DNA from: Burkholderiaceae bacterium
GTDB lineage: Bacteria; Pseudomonadota; Gammaproteobacteria; Burkholderiales; Burkholderiaceae_D
Assembly (NCBI GenBank): GCA_018261755.1
Contig: JAGTRJ010000009.1
Span: forward strand, 1 to 52,908
Reading direction: 5' to 3'
Length of the DNA stretch: 52,908 bases
Made by a program: the position numbers and the translations under genes. The notes beneath the pieces were generated by a model. The model did not search any database. It was not told where the DNA came from and worked only from the letters and a program-made list of their open reading frames with translations. Positions within the stretch are counted from its first letter, which is position 1. Each line of letters begins with the position of its first letter. This document shows positions 1-9,521 of the stretch, one piece after another.

Positions 1-64
1 GCATCCGGTCGCTGGATGGCACTCGCCTGCGCCAACCCGTGATATTAACAAAGGTCTGACCCCG

Positions 65-2159
<2,095 letters not shown>

Positions 2160-2161
<2 letters not shown>

Positions 2162-2187
2162 CAAAAGCTGTATTTTTGTCAATTTTT
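2160..2187 (+). terminator. Weak hairpin with T-run after uvrB
   Basis: GACAAAA and TTTTGTC form a 7-bp AT-rich stem (2160-2166 with 2174-2180) overlapping the uvrB stop, followed by AATTTTT. It has the layout of an intrinsic terminator, but the stem is weak, so efficiency is doubtful. Confidence 0.3.
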
Positions 2188-2227
2188 GCCGTTATATAAG
2201 GACGAACAACCACCGGCAGGAGGTGTT

Positions 2228-2797
2228 ATGTCCATTTCAATTGATACCGCGGTTTCCTCGCAGAAGGTCGAAACCGGCGCCAGCGTGCAGGCCAGCGGCC
2301 GCAGCAGTGCGCAAGTGCAGTTGAATGCCTCGATCATGCAGGCATCGCTGGATGTGTCTATTAGCAGCAAAAACGAGCCGCTGGCGTTGCTGTATCGTTC
2401 CGCCATCGACCGCCTGAATGAAGTGCTCAAGCCAGAACTGGGTGAAAACGCGATTCAGAATGCGGCCAGCCAGGACAACACACCCGAGGGAACGGCAGGC
2501 CGCATCGTGTCGCTTTCAACCGGATTTTTCGAAGCCTACAAGGCGCAGCATCCGGGCGAAGATGGGGCGTCGGTATTGCAGAATTTCATGGATACCATCC
2601 GTTCCGGCTTCGAAAAAGGCTACAAGGAAGCGGTTGATATACTCAAGGGCTTGCAGGTGTTCGAAGGCGATATTGCCTCGGGCATCGGCAAAACCTACGA
2701 TCTGGTGCTGCAAGGCTATGCCGATTTCCAGCAGGCGCAAACGGAGCTGCTGACGAAGGCAAGCCAGACGGCGCAGTCAGGCTCGGAAACGGCCTGA
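2228..2797 (+). CDS. DUF5610 domain protein
   Basis: Encodes 189 residues of unknown function. The stretch from LNASIMQASLDVSI through EPLALLYRSAIDRLNE to GRIVSLSTGFFEAY and the tail IASGIGKTYDLVLQGY is recognised as the DUF5610 family found in many Proteobacteria. No signal peptide or membrane segment is evident; the protein looks helical and soluble. The ATG at 2228 is preferred because AGGAGG lies four bases upstream; an upstream TTG in frame has no such site. It stands alone between uvrB and the convergent Sel1-repeat gene, so context gives no role. Confidence 0.8.
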   Translation: MSISIDTAVSSQKVETGASVQASGRSSAQVQLNASIMQASLDVSISSKNEPLALLYRSAIDRLNEVLKPELGENAIQNAASQDNTPEGTAGRIVSLSTGFFEAYKAQHPGEDGASVLQNFMDTIRSGFEKGYKEAVDILKGLQVFEGDIASGIGKTYDLVLQGYADFQQAQTELLTKASQTAQSGSETA

Positions 2798-3145
2798 CCG
2801 TTGCGGGCAATGATGGCGGAGGCTGGGCGATTAACGCAGCACTCCGCCTGCGTTGGCGCTCGCTTTGGCCGCAGGTCGGGCGCGAGTCAAAATAAATGAC
2901 CGAAGTGGCGTTTTCGGTCAGTAAGGCTAAAAAATATACTCCGGAGCAGTATTTAAAAACAGCCAGCAAAACTGAGGCCCGGCAGCATGTTTTGACTATA
3001 TACCCCAATCTTTGGCTATATCGTATTCGACGGTGGCAACTTTCAAATAAACGGATGGCGCATATTCGTGCTCGTGATGCCTGCACTGTCATTCCAGCCG
3101 CCGTTTCCCCGCGCGCTGCCGGATTCCGGCAGGCGCTGGTGATGG
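2798..3145. other. Intergenic region between convergent genes
   Basis: This 348-base gap has no supportable gene. It holds a 7-bp inverted repeat GGCGGAG/CTCCGCC (2815-2821, 2842-2848), element copy A (2897-3005), and a compact hairpin TGCCGG-att-CCGGCA at 3117-3131 close to the stop of the minus-strand Sel1 gene. Neither hairpin has a clear T-run, so neither is called as a terminator. Confidence 0.6.
2897..3005 (+). repeat. Dispersed intergenic element, copy A (long form)
   Basis: One of eight related elements. In order: a 5' hairpin with perfect 7-bp arms TGACCGA/TCGGTCA (2897-2903, 2914-2920), GGCTAAAAAATATACTCC, the reverse arm AGTATTT (from 2948), the central block GCCAGCAAAACTGAGGC, and the end TATATACCCC (2996-3005). 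It aligns almost base for base with copy C on the other strand and with copy H. It sits between two convergent genes. Confidence 0.85.
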
Positions 3146-4126
3146 TTATTGCATCGTTTCCGGGCCGGCGACTGGTGGCGACAGCGCCAGTTTCAGCGCG
3201 GTCACGGCCGCGTCGCAGCTGGTGTTGCCGGCGGCAGCGCCTTTTTCGTACCAGACGAGCGCCATTTTCGGATTCCTTTCAACTCCCTGGCCATCGCGGT
3301 ACAGGTTGCCAATCCACTGGTAGGCCGGCAGGAAATTGCTTGCCATTGCGTTGTGCAGCAGTTGCAGCCCGCGTGCGACGTCGGTCTTGCCGTGGCTGCC
3401 GGAAACGAGGTAATGGCCGAGGATCGCCATGCTGCGTCCGTCACCCCGGTCAGCCACTTTGGCCAGCCATTCGTGCGCCAGTTCCAGATCCTGCGGCACG
3501 TGCTTGCCGAGGAAATAGGCATCCGCAATCTGGTTGCCGGCGTTGTTGTAGCCTTCGTTGAACGATTCTTCCAGTAGCGCAAGGCCGCGTGCCGGGTCGG
3601 CTGCGCAGCCTTCGCCCGCCAGCAGCATTAGCCCGACCGAGGCCTTGGCCACGAATACGCCGCCTTCCGCGCCGATGGACAGCAGCCGGAACGCTTCGTC
3701 CTTGTCTTCCGGAATGTTGCCGAAGCCGTACAGGTAAATCCAGCCGAGGTTGCAGTGCGAGCGCAGGTCGCCGACGGCAATGCCGCGCCGGTACCAGCTT
3801 TCCGCTTCTTGCATGTCCTGCGGCACGCCCAGACCGAGCACGTGCATCTTCCCCATTTGGAAGATCGCGGTCGGATGGCCGGTTTCGGCCAGCGCGCGGA
3901 TGCGTTCGGCCGCGTGCGTGTAGCCTGTTGGCGCCTGTCCCGAGTTTTCCATCGTTTGCAGCCGCTGCTGCACTTGATCGCGGTACTGCGCCTTTTGCGG
4001 GCGGTGGATCAGGTAACAGACAAAATCCGCGCGCGAAGGGCTGTCCTTGATGGCGTCCCACACGATGTCGTCAATTTCGCGGTCGTCGAAAAAATCGGGC
4101 CACACGGCCTCGTCGAACATGTCCAT
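3146..4126 (-). CDS. Sel1-repeat (SLR) protein
   Basis: Encodes 326 residues built largely of about six Sel1-like repeats, helical pairs related to TPRs. Examples are AIFQMGKMHVLGLGVPQD, CNLGWIYLYGFG, ASVGLMLLAGEG, ILGHYLVSG and WIGNLYRDGQGVERN. Such solenoids bind partner proteins; the partner here is unknown. No signal peptide is seen, so a cytoplasmic location is likely. The start at 4126 is chosen because AGGA lies ten bases upstream; an open frame reaches further but lacks repeat sequence. On the minus strand a TATACT box (4173-4178) lies about 50 bases ahead of the start and may be its -10 element. Confidence 0.8.
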   Translation of the reverse strand: MDMFDEAVWPDFFDDREIDDIVWDAIKDSPSRADFVCYLIHRPQKAQYRDQVQQRLQTMENSGQAPTGYTHAAERIRALAETGHPTAIFQMGKMHVLGLGVPQDMQEAESWYRRGIAVGDLRSHCNLGWIYLYGFGNIPEDKDEAFRLLSIGAEGGVFVAKASVGLMLLAGEGCAADPARGLALLEESFNEGYNNAGNQIADAYFLGKHVPQDLELAHEWLAKVADRGDGRSMAILGHYLVSGSHGKTDVARGLQLLHNAMASNFLPAYQWIGNLYRDGQGVERNPKMALVWYEKGAAAGNTSCDAAVTALKLALSPPVAGPETMQ

Positions 4127-4254
4127 GGCATTGTTTTCCTTTTTATGTTTGTGTTTGATTGTGCGCGGCTTGAGTATAGCCCGAGGCACGGCAATCCGCA
4201 GCGCCAGACAGCGAGCAAATTCGGTAATGATGCGGTATGCGAACGATCGAATGG

Positions 4255-5985
4255 TCAGGATTTGCGGTACACCGGGTTGGTGTAGGCTTGCGCGTAGTTG
4301 TCTGCGCCTTGCACGTAGACGATGACCCATTTGCTGTCGCTCAGATCGAGTTCGACCGTTTGCCTGAAGCTGTGGCTGTCGGCGAAGCGGATTTCGTCCT
4401 TGATCACGCCGTCGGCGACGATCAGCGCGCGGTTGACTGGCTTGTTGCTGACCACGTTGATGCTGACGGGTGTCTTGCGGCTAAATTCCGCGCTATCGCC
4501 CGGCGCGGCGCTACCGACGGTGGCAAACAGCAGCGGGCCGGTGGTGATGAAGCTTTTGCCAGCCTTGAGCGCCGCCTGCAGCGCATCCTTGTCGAACTGG
4601 CCGCCGGTGTACGCATAGGTGCGCGGCATGCCGACCGTGGTGCCCATGTGTTCGAGGTTGTATTCGACGAAATCCGGATGGTGCAGCATCACGGCCGCTT
4701 CAACGCTTTTCAGCCGCGCGGCATGGGCGCGGACCGATGCGCCAATCTGCTGCTGGCTCCAGCCGGTGGTGTCCGGCCATCGCAGCGTGCCGGCCTTTAC
4801 TTGCGCCGCCAGCGCGTTATAGCTGGCAATCATTCTGCTGGCAAAACGGTCGTGGCAATCGCTGTCGCCGACCGAGGCCAGCCTGTAACCGGCATTCAGC
4901 AGTTTGTACCACGCATCCATCGCCTGCTGGGTGCCTTCGATCGGGTTTTGCGTATCGGGATTGCCGGCGGTATCGAAGGTGTACAGCGTTCTGGGCAGGC
5001 CGTTGCCGCTGTTCCAGATTTCGGTGGTATCGACCAGCGCCAGGATGCTGGCCGCATGCGCGACCCAGTCGAGCGAACTGGAGATGAAGCTGGTGCCATC
5101 CTGCAGATCGCCAATGCCTTGCTGCTCCCAGGTCGCGCCGCTGAATGGATGGTTGATCTGCAGATAGCGGCTGTGGCTGCGCAGCTTCGCCAGATGCCGC
5201 GGCATGGTGGCGATCATGCGCGCAGTGCTGCTTTGGTCGAGCAGGTTCGGGCTGACGACCGGTTTGCCCGCGCTGTCCGCCGGTTCCCACACGTTCAGGT
5301 GGCCGACGCGGTTGGTTGCTTCGTTGCCGCCGATCACCAGCAGGCCGTAGCCGCTGTCGGAGTCATAGGATTTTGCCAACCTCTTGTATTCATCGTTCTG
5401 CGCCAGTTCGTTGTGGTCGGACGCAACGATGAAATGCAACCCGGCCGCAGCGCTAGCCTGCACCATCTCGGCTGGCGTATTGATGCCGTCGCTATGCTGC
5501 GTATGCATGTGCAGATCGCCGGAGAACCAGCCCTGCGGCGCGAGGTTGGCGATGCGCGCCAGCGCGATGTTCAGCTTGTGTTCCTGGCCCGATGCCACGC
5601 TGACGTAAATCCTGTCCAGATGTTCGTATTCCGGCCCGCGCGAAACGATCACTTCGTATTTGCCTGGCGGCACCTTCAGGCGAAAGCTGCCGCTGGTATC
5701 GCTGAAGCCCTGCGCGACGATATCGATGTGGCGCGCGCTGCGCACACGGTTGAACACGCGCACGAAGGCGGGCATGCCCTTGCCGGCGGAATTGGTGATG
5801 GTGCCGCTGATGGAAGCATTGTTGCTGGCGGTGACGGTATCCTGGCCGACAATCGATTTGACGGCGCCGCTGTAATCCAGACGCATCGCTGCGGGTGCGC
5901 TGACCTTGTCGTCATCCGAACCGCCGCAGGAAACCAGAATCAGGGCGGAGCAGATGATTGATGCCGCAAGCAGTGCTTTTTTCAT
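4255..5985 (-). CDS. CehA/McbA-type PHP metallohydrolase lipoprotein
   Basis: Encodes 576 residues. The N-terminus is a lipoprotein signal ending LILVSC, with Cys20 as the likely lipidation site, then a low-complexity linker. Residues about 58-140 resemble a carboxypeptidase regulatory-like beta-sandwich. The catalytic part has PHP-family metal motifs: GDLHMHTQHSDG at 156-167, ASDHNE at 188-193 and INHPF further on. CehA and McbA, the namesakes, hydrolyse carbaryl, but most relatives have unknown substrates and possible phosphoesterase activity, so no substrate is claimed. A hydrolase anchored on the periplasmic side of a membrane is inferred. It is transcribed separately from the Sel1 gene, 128 bases downstream. 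Confidence 0.8.
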   Translation of the reverse strand: MKKALLAASIICSALILVSCGGSDDDKVSAPAAMRLDYSGAVKSIVGQDTVTASNNASISGTITNSAGKGMPAFVRVFNRVRSARHIDIVAQGFSDTSGSFRLKVPPGKYEVIVSRGPEYEHLDRIYVSVASGQEHKLNIALARIANLAPQGWFSGDLHMHTQHSDGINTPAEMVQASAAAGLHFIVASDHNELAQNDEYKRLAKSYDSDSGYGLLVIGGNEATNRVGHLNVWEPADSAGKPVVSPNLLDQSSTARMIATMPRHLAKLRSHSRYLQINHPFSGATWEQQGIGDLQDGTSFISSSLDWVAHAASILALVDTTEIWNSGNGLPRTLYTFDTAGNPDTQNPIEGTQQAMDAWYKLLNAGYRLASVGDSDCHDRFASRMIASYNALAAQVKAGTLRWPDTTGWSQQQIGASVRAHAARLKSVEAAVMLHHPDFVEYNLEHMGTTVGMPRTYAYTGGQFDKDALQAALKAGKSFITTGPLLFATVGSAAPGDSAEFSRKTPVSINVVSNKPVNRALIVADGVIKDEIRFADSHSFRQTVELDLSDSKWVIVYVQGADNYAQAYTNPVYRKS

Positions 5986-6200
5986 GTCGCCGTTCGGTTC
6001 CTTCCGTGGTCATGCACCATGGGCGAAGCTGGCATCTGGTCGTGCTTGTGGCTACGCCGTGCCAGTCACGGCGAGATTAGTGTTGGCAGATGACGGTTTG
6101 GCTACGTCTTGATGACAGTTTGGTTATGCGCGACAGATGCACGCGGCGGTGGGCACGCACCATGCAGCCGGTCATTTTCGTCATGCGCAGTTGCGGGCGT

Positions 6201-6206
6201 TAGAAT
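6201..6206 (+). promoter_or_regulatory. Candidate -10 box TAGAAT with GC-rich discriminator
   Basis: TAGAAT followed by GGGCG lies 20 bases ahead of the preferred ATG of the glycosylase-like gene. No good -35 box is seen. The same hexamer stands ahead of rpmF, acpP, ndk and hfq. Confidence 0.4.
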
Positions 6207-6226
6207 GGGCGTTTTGTCCGCCACCG

Positions 6227-7027
6227 ATGAAAGCCAAGACCGTGATGACCGCTACCACGATTCCCGCCCCGATTCTTGATGCGCTGGCACTGGCGCACCC
6301 ATCCTGGCGCGATGCGCTGGAAGCCGGTTTGCAGGCCGTGGCGCAGGCCGATGCCGCTTATCTGCCGGCGCTGGCCGCGGACGAATTTCTGCCGAACGGC
6401 GGCCGGCTGTTCGCCGCGTTTTCGCAACCGCTACCCGAGGTGCGCTATGTGCTGGTGGGCGAGGGGCCATACCCGCGCGCCGACAGCGCCACCGGCTACT
6501 GCTTCATGGATGGCGCGGTGGGCGAGCTGTGGGCGGAAAGCGGGCTGTCGAAAAAGGTTAACCGCGCCACCTCGCTGCGCAACTTCATCAAGATGCTGCT
6601 GGTGGCGGACGGCCGCCTGCCGGTGGAGAAAACCAGCGGCAATGCGCTCGCGCCGCTGGCGGCCGAGGCGCTGGCCGATGGTTCAACGATGATCAAAACG
6701 CTGCCGGAATTGCAGCGCAATCTGCACCGCCACGGCTTCCTGCTGTTGAACGCCACGCTCGCCTACCGGCCGCACGTGCCGCCGGCAAAGGAAGCGAAGG
6801 CATGGCAGCCACTGGTCGAGGCAGTATTGCAGGCACTGGCGCGGCGCGAAGGCGAACAGCCGCTGCTGGTGCTGTGGGGCAAGATCGCCGAACGGCTGGC
6901 CGCGATGCCCGCTGCCGCGCACTTGCCGCAGGTGGCATCGGAGCATCCGTACAACCTGTCATTCATTGGCAATGGCACGATGCAGGCGCTGTTCGGCCCG
7001 CTGGCGCTGCTGCAGCGGGCAAAATAA
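6227..7027 (+). CDS. Uracil-DNA glycosylase-like protein, catalytic Asp absent
   Basis: Encodes 266 residues from the ATG at 6227 (a second ATG at 6245 is possible; neither has a strong ribosome site). It follows family-1 uracil-DNA glycosylase architecture: a water-activating-loop equivalent GEGPYP at 78-83, LLLN at 172-175, LWGK at 217-219 and the His loop EHPYNLSF at 239-246. In true Ung enzymes the first motif is GQDPYH, whose Asp activates water. Here that Asp is Gly and the following His is Pro, so classical activity is doubtful. It may bind DNA, act on another substrate, or be inactive. The TAA stop overlaps element copy B. Confidence 0.75.
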   Translation: MKAKTVMTATTIPAPILDALALAHPSWRDALEAGLQAVAQADAAYLPALAADEFLPNGGRLFAAFSQPLPEVRYVLVGEGPYPRADSATGYCFMDGAVGELWAESGLSKKVNRATSLRNFIKMLLVADGRLPVEKTSGNALAPLAAEALADGSTMIKTLPELQRNLHRHGFLLLNATLAYRPHVPPAKEAKAWQPLVEAVLQALARREGEQPLLVLWGKIAERLAAMPAAAHLPQVASEHPYNLSFIGNGTMQALFGPLALLQRAK

Positions 7028-7096
7028 TACTGGGCGGAGTATTTTTGAACCACCAGCGAATATGCGGCCTGGCGGGATGTTTTTGCCATATACCCC
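7022..7096 (+). repeat. Dispersed intergenic element, copy B (short form)
   Basis: A core-length copy: AATACT-GGGC-GGAGTATTTTT hairpin (from 7025), central CACCAGCGAATATGCGGCC, and end CATATACCCC at 7087-7096. It fills the space between two convergent genes, covers the TAA stop of the glycosylase-like gene and ends 13 bases before the stop of the diguanylate cyclase gene. Confidence 0.8.
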
Positions 7097-7108
7097 GGAA
7101 AACCGCCG

Positions 7109-8716
7109 TTATTCAGCGGCAAAAACGCGGTTCTTGCCGGCGCGTTTGGCCTGGTACATCGCGCGGTCGGCGCGGTTGACGACCGCGTCCTGTTCTTCGT
7201 TCGGGTGGCGCAGCGCGACCCCGGCGCTGAAGGTGATCAGGATTTGTTCGTTCTTGTACAGGAAGAAGTGCCGCGTCAGCGCGCGCTGCACGCGCACCAG
7301 CGTGTTGACCGCATCTTCGATCTTCGTTTCTGGCAGCAGGATCAGGAATTCCTCGCCGCCGAAACGGGCGATGACATCGGTCGGGCGCAAGGTTTCCTTG
7401 ACCACGCGCACCAGATGGATCAGCGCTTGATCGCCGGCGAAGTGGCCGTAGGTGTCGTTGAGCGATTTGAAATTGTCGAGATCCAGCAGCGCGACGCATA
7501 ATGACAGATTGCGGCGGTCGGAGCGAGCCGCCTCGCGCTCGAACGCGTCTTCCATTCCACGGCGGTTCAGGCTGCCGGTGAGCTGGTCTTCGCGCACCAG
7601 TTCGCTCATCTGTTCCAGCCGTTTTTCCAGATCGTGAATCCGGCCTTCTGCTTCTTCCGCTTCCTTACGCGCCGTCAGCATCTGATCGCGCGAATTGCGC
7701 GCTTCGGTCTGGATTTGCTTGGTTTCGCGCATCACTTCGTCCAGCACGTCGTTTAGCTCGCCGATGTTGGCCGCCTTGCTGATGCGGACCGAATAGGTTT
7801 CCATCTTCGCGTGGTAATTGCCCGTGTTGACCGCAATTTCGCCCAGCCGGTCGATGAAGGTCATCATCATGTTCTTGAGCGTGTTGCGCGCTTCGGTCAG
7901 GCTGTGCTTGAGTTGTCCCTGCTTGAAGATGACTTCCTTCAGGCTGATTTCGGCATCTTCGAGCGTGCGGTAATTCAGTGGTCCGGATACGAGGTTCTGG
8001 ATGACTGTAATTTGTCCGCGCAGCCAACTATCGTCTTCCAGCAGTTCGCCGATGTTATCCAGCAGCAGGTTGAACAGACGCAACAGGATTTCCTGCTGTT
8101 CTGCGATGTTGCCCGACTTCATTTCAATGCGGTAGCACAACTGTTTCAAGCGGGAAGCGGCGGAGACGAAATCATCGTCAGTCTGCGCGGCCTTGAGCTG
8201 GTTGCCAATTGTTTCGGCATCGGCCGCCAGATCGGGCGCGTCCTGTAGCAGCGAGGCGACGGCAAAGCTCAGCGTGCGCACCAGCAGTTCGCGCAGGCTG
8301 GCCAGTTGTTCGCTTTCGGCCAGCACGGGCGCGAGTGAAATGCCGGACGGTACGCCGCCCGAGGGCGATTTAAGATATTTGTCGAACAGCAGCGACAGCG
8401 CCTTGCCGTAGTCTTCCCAGTCGTTCGTTTTCGCGGCGCGATGGATGCGGTAACCGAGGTCGGCCACGTCGCCCTTGGCGGTGGTGAGCTTGCGCGCGAA
8501 ACTGTTGAGCACGGTCAGTGCTTCCGGATCGATTTCCGGCGCGGCGCTTTCCTTTTGTTTTTCTGCCAGCATCGGATCGGGCATGCCGGCCACTTCATAG
8601 TACAGTTCGCGGTAGGCTTCCGGCGTGGGCGACGTGCGGCGCTGCCCAAACAGGCGGAATACTTCCTTTGCAATCAGTACCGGGTTCTGTTCTTGCGGAG
8701 GCGAGGGTTTTTTCAT
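7109..8716 (-). CDS. Diguanylate cyclase with long helical N-terminal region
   Basis: Makes the second messenger cyclic di-GMP from two GTP. Of 535 residues, the C-terminal GGDEF domain (about 370-535) carries the active-site motif GGEEF at 453-457 and an upstream RPTD at 444-447 that fits the product-inhibition I-site, so an active, feedback-controlled enzyme is expected. Residues 1-330 are helical, of a type I cannot name, and 330-375 is Lys/Glu-rich and probably coiled coil for dimerisation. There is no membrane segment, so it is cytoplasmic. It is separated by 119 bases from the response-regulator gene on the same strand; cotranscription is unproven. Confidence 0.9.
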   Translation of the reverse strand: MKKPSPPQEQNPVLIAKEVFRLFGQRRTSPTPEAYRELYYEVAGMPDPMLAEKQKESAAPEIDPEALTVLNSFARKLTTAKGDVADLGYRIHRAAKTNDWEDYGKALSLLFDKYLKSPSGGVPSGISLAPVLAESEQLASLRELLVRTLSFAVASLLQDAPDLAADAETIGNQLKAAQTDDDFVSAASRLKQLCYRIEMKSGNIAEQQEILLRLFNLLLDNIGELLEDDSWLRGQITVIQNLVSGPLNYRTLEDAEISLKEVIFKQGQLKHSLTEARNTLKNMMMTFIDRLGEIAVNTGNYHAKMETYSVRISKAANIGELNDVLDEVMRETKQIQTEARNSRDQMLTARKEAEEAEGRIHDLEKRLEQMSELVREDQLTGSLNRRGMEDAFEREAARSDRRNLSLCVALLDLDNFKSLNDTYGHFAGDQALIHLVRVVKETLRPTDVIARFGGEEFLILLPETKIEDAVNTLVRVQRALTRHFFLYKNEQILITFSAGVALRHPNEEQDAVVNRADRAMYQAKRAGKNRVFAAE

Positions 8717-8835
8717 GATGAAGTGCTGCGTGGCCGGAAAGCGTGTTGCCTAATGCCAGAATATGTTATCAGAAGTGGCGGTGATGGCTGAATAAGCCAT
8801 TGATCTGCGGTTTTTTTTCGGTGTTTGCCGCGGCC

Positions 8836-9489
8836 TCATTCGACCAGTTGGTGCTTGATCGCATAGTGCGTCAGCTCGGCGCTGTTTTTTAGCTGCATCT
8901 TTGCCAGCAGGCGTGCGCGGTATTCGCTCACCGTCTTGACCGATAGCGACAGTTCGGCAGCAATGTCGCCGACCGATTTGCCGGATGCGATCATCGTCAG
9001 CGTCTGGTATTCGCGGTCGGACAGAATTTCATGCCGCGGGGTTTCGATATCCTCGCCGACCTGCCTTGCCAGCGCTTGTGCCAGCGACGGGCTGACATAT
9101 TTCATCCCTTCCGACACCATGCGGATCGCATTCACCAGTTCGTTCGGCGCGCTCTGCTTGTTCAGGTAGCCGGCCGCGCCTGCCTTGAGCGAGCGGATCG
9201 CATACAGTTCCTCGCGGTGCATCGACAGCATCAGCACCGCCAGTTGCGGCATTTCCTTCTTGATTTGCTTCAGCACTTCGATGCCGTTCTTGTCCGGCAT
9301 CGAAATGTCGAGCAGCATCACCTGCGCCTCGCTGCTGCGCGCCAGCCGGATCGCTTCCAGACCGTTCTTCGCTTCGCCGGCGACCACGATGTCGCTCGTG
9401 TCGGCCAGAATCTGCTTCAGTCCTTCGCGCACGATGGCGTGGTCATCGGCGATCAAAACGCGGATGGTGGAGGTGGTGGTATCGGTCAT
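8836..9489 (-). CDS. NarL/FixJ-type response regulator
   Basis: Encodes 217 residues: a receiver domain at about 9-125 and a LuxR-type helix-turn-helix at about 150-212. The phosphoacceptor is Asp61 in VMLLDISMPDKNG, with acidic pair DD at 15-16 and conserved Lys111. The C-terminal motif LSDREYQTLTMIASGKSVGDI is typical of DNA-binding LuxR domains, given here only as a family sign. It lies 32 bases downstream of the histidine kinase gene on the same strand, so the two form a two-component pair. Targets are unknown. Confidence 0.93.
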   Translation of the reverse strand: MTDTTTSTIRVLIADDHAIVREGLKQILADTSDIVVAGEAKNGLEAIRLARSSEAQVMLLDISMPDKNGIEVLKQIKKEMPQLAVLMLSMHREELYAIRSLKAGAAGYLNKQSAPNELVNAIRMVSEGMKYVSPSLAQALARQVGEDIETPRHEILSDREYQTLTMIASGKSVGDIAAELSLSVKTVSEYRARLLAKMQLKNSAELTHYAIKHQLVE

Positions 9490-9521
9490 GGAACTATTTT
9501 AAGGCAATCCCGGTGGCATGT

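Noticed and set aside
1-64. Possible end of an upstream gene ahead of uvrB
   Set aside because: A short frame ends at a TGA near 42, but 13 codons are too few to identify anything.
4237-5961. Long plus-strand open frame of 574 codons opposite the PHP lipoprotein
   Set aside because: It is the mirror frame of a GC-rich gene with recognisable motifs on the other strand; its own translation has no family features.
8755-8785. GCCAGAATATGTTATCAG resembling the centre of the dispersed element
   Set aside because: Only the central block is similar; both the AT-rich hairpin and the TATACCCC end are missing, so a chance match or unprovable relic.
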